Source: Ganoderma boninense
Lineage: Eukaryota > Basidiomycota > Agaricomycetes > Polyporales > Polyporaceae
Length of the DNA: 64,000 nucleotides
Direction of reading: 5' to 3'
Assembly (NCBI GenBank): GCA_002900995.3
Contig: CM035304.1
Location: forward strand, 2,075,476-2,139,475
Shown: piece after piece, positions 57,301 to 64,000 of the stretch
Layout of the letters: every line of letters starts with the position of its first letter
Position numbering within the stretch: the stretch's first letter is position 1
Notes under the pieces: model-generated
What the model was told of the DNA's origin: nothing
Databases searched by the model: none
Seen by the model: the letters and a program-made list of their open reading frames with translations, nothing else
Position numbers and translations under genes: made by a program

Positions 57301-59183
57301 ACACGGAGCGAGATCAGTGTCACCGTACCCCGATTCCAACTCCCTTAGGGCTCGAAGCTCTGGTCCGTACTCAATGCCGGGCAGGCTGATTTCAGATGAC
57401 CATGACTATGAGTCGCCTGCTCTTCTCCCCGTTGGTGTAGGTGCATCGCCCGAACCGAAGTATTCAGATAGCCCCGGTCCCGTCGTCTTTGACAGGAAGG
57501 GCAAGGGTCGCGCGTTATCACGTGGGTCAACTTCAGCCCCGCCGCGGGCATCTTTGTTCGGGGCCGGGCTCCGCTATGGTTTGAACTCGAGTTCGGATTC
57601 GGACTCAGATCCGGCAGAGGAGAAGGTCGACATGAGTCAATCACAGGTCGAAGAATCCGATAGAGGTCAGATTCTTCATTCCCCTCTTAGGTCATCTCCT
57701 CTGACACTCATCCACCAGCGAAGCAACCTTCAGGTGGAGTTGAACCTTGTGAAAGCTCAAAATCGCCGGTCGATTCTCATAGCGCTGGACACCGTCATGA
57801 GTCTTTCGACAATGACAATCGCGAGACTCGATCTTGGGTCTCTCCCGACGGTGCGGGCAACGATGATCCATCTTCCAGGCCTGCCGCCGCAGACGTTGAC
57901 GACGGGGATGACGACGATGTTAGTGAATTTTTCAACTTAAACGGACACACCTGAATTCCTTTCTGGCAGGATGCTCCGGTCACAAGGCGGGACTTTAACC
58001 GAGCGGTTGAGGTCCTTGACGGTGTGTCTCACGAGGTTCGCAGCATCACTCAGATTCTTTCCAAGTCGCAAGCGGGACCGAGTGGGGCCAAGGCAGGTGT
58101 GAGTGGCTACGACGCTGACAGCGAAGAAGACAAGAGAACAAAACCAACAAAGCACCGATCTGACCACCAGAACCAACTTGCGGTGGGTAGCCCCCTCGTA
58201 TCCAGCGGTGCTGACAGCAATAACGGTCGATCTAGGAGGATGTCGCTGTGCATGCCCTCACGCTGCTGAAACGTAAATACGCCGATTCACCATTCCCGCT
58301 TAGCGCTATCGCAAGTCAGAAACAGGTGAAGACGTTCAAGCCGGAGAAGGGCGAGTGCTGCACCGCAGACAACTTCGTGCTAGACATTGGTGGAACGGCG
58401 GGGAGTCCGTGGAATGATTCAGCCACCCGAGTATTCGTCGAGGATTTTTTGGGAGCAAACTACGAGTGCAAGAACCGCAAGAAGATCACAAAGATGTTCA
58501 AGGCACATTTTCGAACCATTCAACGCCATTATGACAAGACGTTGGGTCCGTCCAAGTCCGCGACTGATGCCCCAACCCTGGAACAGAAGGAACGAAGTCG
58601 ATATCAGAGGAAATACACCGTGCGTTTGGAGGCATTTTCACGCATTTGTCCTAACTCTTCACAAAGATGTTCCAACGTCGCCATAAGATCTGTACGAGGT
58701 GGGCTGCAGTGAAGAAGCACATCAGTGTGTTGGAACGACTCGGCATAGAGGGCATGAGTTCGGATGAGGAGGATAGTGACGGCGATTATGGCGTTTTCAA
58801 GAAGGTCTGGAGAGCCAACGAGGTCACCTCTTTCCTTCGTGTACTCGATGCACTTCACCGGATGGTCCGCAGTAGGGGAGGGCGAGGTTCGCAGGCTGGA
58901 GCTAAGCGCCGTCGCAGGTATCTCGTCGAGAACAAAAGCACAAGTCCACCACCGAGGAAACTCCCCCGCAATATGTATGCACGCGACTGGTTGGCAAGCT
59001 TGGGAAGAGTAGAATTACAAGAACTTTGGCCACAAACGGAGTACAACATCGCTATCGACGAGCACATTGTCAAGTGAGCTATGTTTTACTTACCACCACT
59101 CCTGGGACACTAATTTCTGTAAAATCAGCGAGGTCGAAGTATTCAGGGAGATCACGGACAGGTATGGTACAGTCTGGGTGTAG
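54327..59183 (+). CDS. D: 1,425-aa Ser/Pro-rich protein of an uncharacterised Agaricomycete family
   Basis: Eleven exons: 54327-54399, 54506-54655, 54713-54979, 55033-55291, 55335-55656, 55718-57665, 57719-57918, 57970-58182, 58236-58619, 58667-59073, 59129-59183. All phases agree and no stop interrupts 4,278 nt. Residues ~25-360 are acidic/Ser-rich with a basic patch (NKKRRFSGPPTPPLPKG). Residues 360-1070 are almost purely Ser/Pro/Thr-rich and disordered. Residues ~1145-1410 form the conserved module: VHALTLLKRKY, CCTADNFVLDIGG, SPWNDSATRVFVEDFLG, FQRRHKICTRW, IEGMSSDEEDSD, WRANEVTSFLRVLDALHRM, LPRNMYARDWLASL. I recall this C-terminal module as common and expanded in mushroom genomes without known function; its PWN-SATRVF and Arg-rich parts hint at nucleic-acid binding, which is inference. 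The first intron (106 bp) and the ATG are the least certain points. Confidence 0.75.
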
Positions 59184-59835
59184 ATCATTGTTTAGCTGTT
59201 CGCACCTTCAACAATCCCGATGTTCCCTTGTCCCTGACAGAAACCGGATGTTGGGCGTGCGTGAATAGTCTGCCGCGCCTTCGGGCTACATTATCTCCTA
59301 CGTAGAAGCCTCCGCGACTTCAAAAGGCTCATCGTCCTCCCTGCCGCGGTTCAATAGCTTGATGGTGATGGCCCTACCCTGCCCCCCCATCTTCTCTGCC
59401 TCATCCCCGGGTACCGCGCGGAGTGCCACTACCAACTACACCACGCCGCCGTCCTCTTAGTCAACCTAGTTTTCGAACTGGTGTGAACTCGACCTCGTCC
59501 ATGACCCCGTCTGGATGAACCGGGCTGACCTACACACTCGGGTGTACATCGTCGGCATGGTCGATGTCGGCCGGCTCGTCCCCGTCCGCGTCTGCTCATG
59601 GCGTTCGAGGTGCCAATTTGAAAGAATAGAGCTCGCTTGTGCGTTTCATCGCTGGCTATTGAGACGTCCTCGTTGTCCTCGTGCGCCGAAGGGGTTCGTG
59701 CGGCAGCGGCGCATGCACGGTATACTAATCTTCAGCGTGTCTTTTGCCATGCCTGCCGGTATCAGCGACAGATTTCCAGGCAGTCATCCTCAGTGGAGAA
59801 GGGGGAAATGAGGCAGAAGCGGGTGGCCGAGGTGG

Positions 59836-60387
59836 TTGCAAGACGAGAAACAGGTCACGCTAGGCCCAGGTTGCCCGCCGCTGCGATTGGCTTTCGGCGC
59901 TTATCCTCGGTGGAGGTCGCGCGTTCTGCCCGACTTGCAAGATGGTCTTACTCACGGACCTGGATCACATCCCCCCCTTGCCCCCCCCGGTCGCTGCCTG
60001 GCCTTGAAGATCACACAGAGAGTGGAACCGGGCAACACATCTGTCTCAGGTACGGCCAATTGCAAATGACGCGTATGTGTTCGTCATCGAGCCTCATAGC
60101 GTCGCAGTTGACATTTCTATCCTCCACAAGTCTAAGCAGTGAGACCCTACGACTGAGGAAAACGGCAAGGAAGATACGCTTACTGAGCTCTCCGACGTAT
60201 CGCCTTTCGAGGACGAAGGGGACAGGAGGAAGGCGCAGTCAAGCAAACGGCGAAGGCTCCTTCGAAACGCAAGTCATCGTGCGCCCAAGAAGTCGCATAA
60301 ACCCACAGAAACGGCGGCTGAGAAGACAACCATCGAGCTCGCTTGGCATACCCAAACCAAGAAAACTCACCCACGCAACGGACAGTA
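59836..60387 (+). CDS. hypothetical exons, basic C-terminus
   Basis: Two protein-like plus frames: 59,836-60,069 (LQDEKQVTLGPGCPPLRLAF, then LPDLQDGLTHGPG) and about 60,140-60,387 (EENGKEDTLTELSDVSPFED, then SSKRRRLLRNASHRAPKKSH, ending THPRNGQ at a stop). The intervening join (near AYVFVIEPHSVAVDISIL) is not resolved. The region 59,184-59,835 has no supported gene. Confidence 0.35.
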
Positions 60388-60724
60388 AGCCGCCGATGGC
60401 CAGTTCGATGCGGAGCATCTGGCTCGGGACAGCAAGATTTCCGGTGACAATGCCTCGTCGAGTACGAGCCTTTTAAGCTTGTTGCATCGGCGATGTTGGT
60501 AATGTCGGCGGCGAAGAAGGTATTTTGGACCCTGTTGCAGTCAAAGCAGACGCTTACCGCGAACCGCGAATCGCTGCCAGGACACCTGGCTGTCATGAAC
60601 GGCACGCTCAGCGCCTACCCCGGCGTCTCTCTTTCCCTTTTTGGACTGTTTGCCTCCCGCGTCGTCCTTATTGTCCTCCGTTGTTTAGCAAACCTGTCCC
60701 TTGTTCTCGCAGTACAATAACTCC

Positions 60725-61256
60725 TGTTACCCATTGTTCCCGTCGTCATTGTACTACATACCATTGTTCTTCCACTGGTTCCCGTGTCCATAGTTACCTA
60801 TTGTCCCCGGTTCCCATTGTCCACTACATGTATATAAGACCTGTACTTCGCTACCTGGAGACCTCAGTTTCGACCTCTTGTCTCCAGGTAAGCCTCGCTG
60901 TGTTCTCGCTCGTTAGTTACTCGCTCAATACATCTTGTCTCCAGCCTGACTGTCGAGCCCTGCTCCGCTCTCGCTGCACAAGTGCTCGTCAACGCCCTTG
61001 CTCGTCTCGTAAGCCTCCTCCCTGATCTACTCGACAGCCAGTCGCAACATTAGGTCGAAACTTCTACACGAGCACCGGCGTACTCCACCCACACTCTTTC
61101 CCTCTCGTACGGTACGCACTTAGATCCTCTGTGTTGGCCTAGCGTAGTGCGCGCTCTAGTCACACCATCGGACGTGGTCTCGGCGCAACCTGAGGCTTGC
61201 CACTCTTAGTGGTACAGTACGCGGAAAGCTCCTAACACGAGACCCCGGTACTGACA
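60725..61256 (+). mobile_element. probable 5' LTR of a Ty3/Gypsy element
   Basis: Begins TGTTACCC and ends CTGACA. A TATA-like TATATAAG lies at 60,831 in the expected place. Four bases after the end comes TGGTCCCGCC (61,261-61,270), a plausible primer-binding site. The 3' LTR is not in the window, so the start is inferred. Confidence 0.6.
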
Positions 61257-61276
61257 GAAGTGGTCCCGCCTCACGC

Positions 61277-62726
61277 GTGGGAGGCTAGAGAAAGGCGGCG
61301 AACAAAGCCAAGCAGAACACCCTTGGGCCCGTGTCCCTTGGCTAAGACACACAGCAACAGGCCGAGGAGGCGAGCAGACAGTGTTGGATCGTGCACCTGC
61401 CGTTTCATTCCTAGGATAAGGAAGCGAGATTCAACGTGGCTTGCCAAGCCTGGGGACATGTATTTCACCCCACTGCAGTACAGGACGAGTACTGGGACGA
61501 AGATAAGCAAACCTGGTACTACTGCGAGGAGCCAACCGTGCCCCCACCGATCACCACACATCAACGATACCCTTGAAACTCGTGAAGGCATCGCCCCTAG
61601 ACTCCTCACCACCAAAGAACAGGAAGTCCTAATCCGTGCGAAGATCGCAAACCCACCAGCACCTGCACCTCGAGATCCAAGCCGACCCCCAGCTCGCCAA
61701 GCCGCCCTCATCGCATCCAGGAATCCCTCATCCCGCCCTGCCTCACGCCCTACCTCACAACCCAGAGTCGTGTCCAAAGTCGAATCCCCAGTCCTGCACG
61801 ATCAACAGGGTCTCCCATCCTCGACAAGACTCTTGAACTCGTTACAGAGCGTCTTGGACAGCGACGAACCTCGACTCCCGCAACCCCATTGCTTCAACTT
61901 CTAAACTCCCAAAGGCAGAGAAAAAGCCGGAAGTAAAGAAGGAACCCAAGCAAGAGACCATCAGCCTCAACACTCCACAACCCTCATCCTCTTCATCCGC
62001 TGCACCCAGTCGAGCGTCCACACCCGCCATGACTACCCCTGCCCCCGGCTCCACCGTTCGACACCTCCAAACTCCTCTCCCAGATCGCCCCACGTGAATA
62101 CGATGGAAAATTTCGCACAGGATGGTCTCCGCTTTGTGTTCCGCCGCTCAGATCTACTACAACACCCTTACGGCGGTGGCGGTTGGCACGCCTAGCGACG
62201 TCATATGGATGACCATCCTCAGTAAGCTCACGGAAGGAGCAGCAGCCTGGGCTGGCCCCCACATTGTAAAGCTCGCCGGTGGAACTAGTCCTTGGGCAGA
62301 CTATGGCGAGTTCAGCACAGCCTTCAAGGATCACTTCTGCACGGCTGACGACAAGGAGGCTGCCATCGCCGAACTTGTCAAGCTTTGCAAGGCGTATCGC
62401 AAGGTTGGCACTGTCCAGGAGTACACGGCGCAGTTCAATGCAGCTGCAGCGCGGACCGGCTTCGGCGACGAGGACAAACGCGAACGCTACCGCTCTGGCC
62501 TGCCTCCCAGGCTCCGGGACGTCCTCGCTACCAGTGCCCACGACATCTCGGACCTCACCAAAATCCAGAAGGTGGCGCTGTCGCTCGACCAGGCCCTCGT
62601 CACCAGAGAGGAAGAACGGCCAAAGTCGTTTGGATGGAAGAAGAAGGGGGAGAAGGCGGCCGCTACCGGGAAGAAGCCGTTCCCTGGAAACTGTCATATC
62701 TGTGGCCAGCCTGGACATCGTAAGTA
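61277..62726 (+). pseudogene. decayed Ty3/Gypsy gag, truncated in the zinc knuckle
   Basis: Structural protein of an LTR retrotransposon. The clearest part is the frame from 62,122: IYYNTLTAVAVGTPSDVIWM, AAAWAGPHIVKLAGG, FKDHFCTADDKEAAIAELVK, TVQEYTAQFNAAAARTGF, YRSGLPPRLRDVLATSA (retrotransposon gag domain), basic linker, and CHICGQPGH, the first half of a CCHC knuckle whose last Cys is missing. Upstream pieces (LTTKEQEVLIRAKIANP; EKKPEVKKEPKQETISL; SKLLSQIAPREYDG) lie in different frames, so at least two frameshifts have accumulated. No protease, RT or integrase follows. Confidence 0.8.
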
Positions 62727-64000
62727 TGACTTAAGGCTGAACGTAGGTCGACCTACAGATGATTGGGAGCTGAACCTATAAGTTTGCACAAATTCTCAAC
62801 CATGATTGGGATCTGTTTAGGTCGACCTGAAATTTCACCTAAACCTACGGCTCTCAAACCTATAGAATCCAGGCCACCCAGATATTGACCTAAACCTATT
62901 GCAGGTTGCAGGTTATAAGCCATAGGAGACCTATAGTGTGCATGTTTTATGCTCAAGTGAAGTTCAATGCACGCATTGAGAGTGCCGGACCGTTGACCAC
63001 TATCTTGAGAGGATTGCTACCCATGTTGATAAACATTTACATTACTTATAGAGCATACAAGCATGGGTTTTGCACGCATACAACGTTAGAGACCCGATCA
63101 CGATTGGATCTATACTGTACACCATGGCAGGCAATGCAGACTGAGCCTCCAGTGGGTATATCAAAGGCGCAGCTCGCTTTTTGACATTGCCGTGATAAGC
63201 CGTGATATCCGGAGAGGTAAGCGCCTGTCATCGAAGCAGAGGCGCGCCAGCATACCGCAGAGACGCAAACATGGTCTCGGCTCGCGAGACGTCATCATCA
63301 CATTTAACTCCGTGTACAATACAAAACAAGTATGCTAGTTGTTGATAATGCAGGGCCGACACTGTGCGGGGCGGTACTGGACAAGGCGAGACTGGGTGGG
63401 GGTAGCTAAGATGGGCTCGCGAAGTTCCCCGCCGGCGGATAGAAAACTTTAGCCAGCAGGCCCAGCATCATGGCTGGCTGCAACATGCGGTTCTGGTTTC
63501 TGATATGGCGGTTCACGGCGTCGGGGCACTGGATGCTGATCTTCGGAGGGCGGGCAGGCGGAGCCGCCGACAACGGAGGCGATAACTCAGATCACCGTTG
63601 CCATGCGGTGAACACAACGGGCGATTGGCGGACGGGAATGGGTGCATGGGCCACCGAGCACGCAGCAGGAGGCGAGCATGGCAGCAGGATGGGTCAATGG
63701 GAGAATAGTTGGCACTCAGCTGGATGGGATGAGGAGCGACAGCGGGGGGTTCGAGCTCGACGATGAGCGGACGCCATTCTGCCCGACAGCTTGGCAGAGT
63801 GTCGGTGTGGTCGAGCCCTCGGATGTGGAGTACGTTGGGCTGGCTGCTGGCGAGCTTGGTCGGCAGGTGAGATGGTCGATGAAAGGTGACAGAAGGAGGG
63901 CGCTGTCTTGGTCCCGTCTTAACGTAGGGGCGGCGACCCGGCGATGATGGCAGCAGACGTGTCGTCTCAGGGCAGATTCCGCGCGGGCGGGGCGGTTGAC
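62727..64000. other. non-coding right end
   Basis: Directly after the broken gag the sequence changes to short-repeat DNA with AGGTCGACCT palindromes (62,744 and 62,819) and repeated ACCTATA/TAGGT words to about 62,940. The rest to 64,000 has only GC-rich spurious frames. Confidence 0.5.

Overview
The window looks like nuclear DNA of a basidiomycete fungus, most likely an Agaricomycete. Genes are broken by very short introns (about 40-90 bp, GT-AG with occasional GC-AG). Many proteins are Ser/Pro-rich and lineage-specific. The transposons (a Tnp2-type transposase, a Ty3/Gypsy gag, short LTR elements) are of fungal type. Exon joins below were worked out by hand from frames, splice sites and comparison of duplicated copies within the window. 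Family names come from recognised motifs, not from a database search.

Layout. 1-14,850 is a locally duplicated region. It holds two kinds of unit: (i) a minus-strand pair, an isopenicillin-N-acyltransferase-like gene followed by an acyl-CoA-oxidase-like gene (1,635-4,387), with a collapsed second copy at 11,345-12,212; (ii) a minus-strand lineage-specific gene present three times (A 5,139-6,634; B 9,724-11,051; C 12,431-13,916). A and C are divergent from members of a second unknown plus-strand family (E0 at the left edge, E1 at 6,990, E3 at 14,274). A 1.1-kb non-autonomous LTR element with identical LTRs sits inside E1. An assembly gap of exactly 100 N (3,499-3,598) hides the missing ends of the acyltransferase and oxidase genes.

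14,900-20,900 is gene-free. It holds an AT-rich block with a trinucleotide microsatellite, a 1.68-kb inverted repeat built from satellite-like modules, a second short LTR element decayed at CpG sites, and a solo LTR. 20,933-35,200 is mostly minus-strand genes: a Trp-rich unknown, a membrane protein (Y), a WD40 protein with a C-terminal membrane segment (X), a coiled-coil/Pro-repeat/tail-anchored protein (W) and a small protein (V). Several stretches between them hold nothing I can support.

35,200-43,020 contains tandem repeats and an apparently intact nine-exon Tnp2-family DNA transposase (1,528 aa as joined). 44,697-54,130 holds a second WD40 gene, small unknown genes and a paralogue (Z) of Y. 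54,327-59,183 is one 11-exon gene for a 1,425-aa protein. The right end (60,725-62,726) is a decayed Ty3/Gypsy element cut off inside the gag zinc knuckle, followed by non-coding sequence.

The most interesting parts are the repeated divergent A/E gene pairs beside the acyltransferase-oxidase pair (the oxidase ends in a peroxisomal SHL tripeptide), the two short LTR elements of contrasting age, and the large palindrome.
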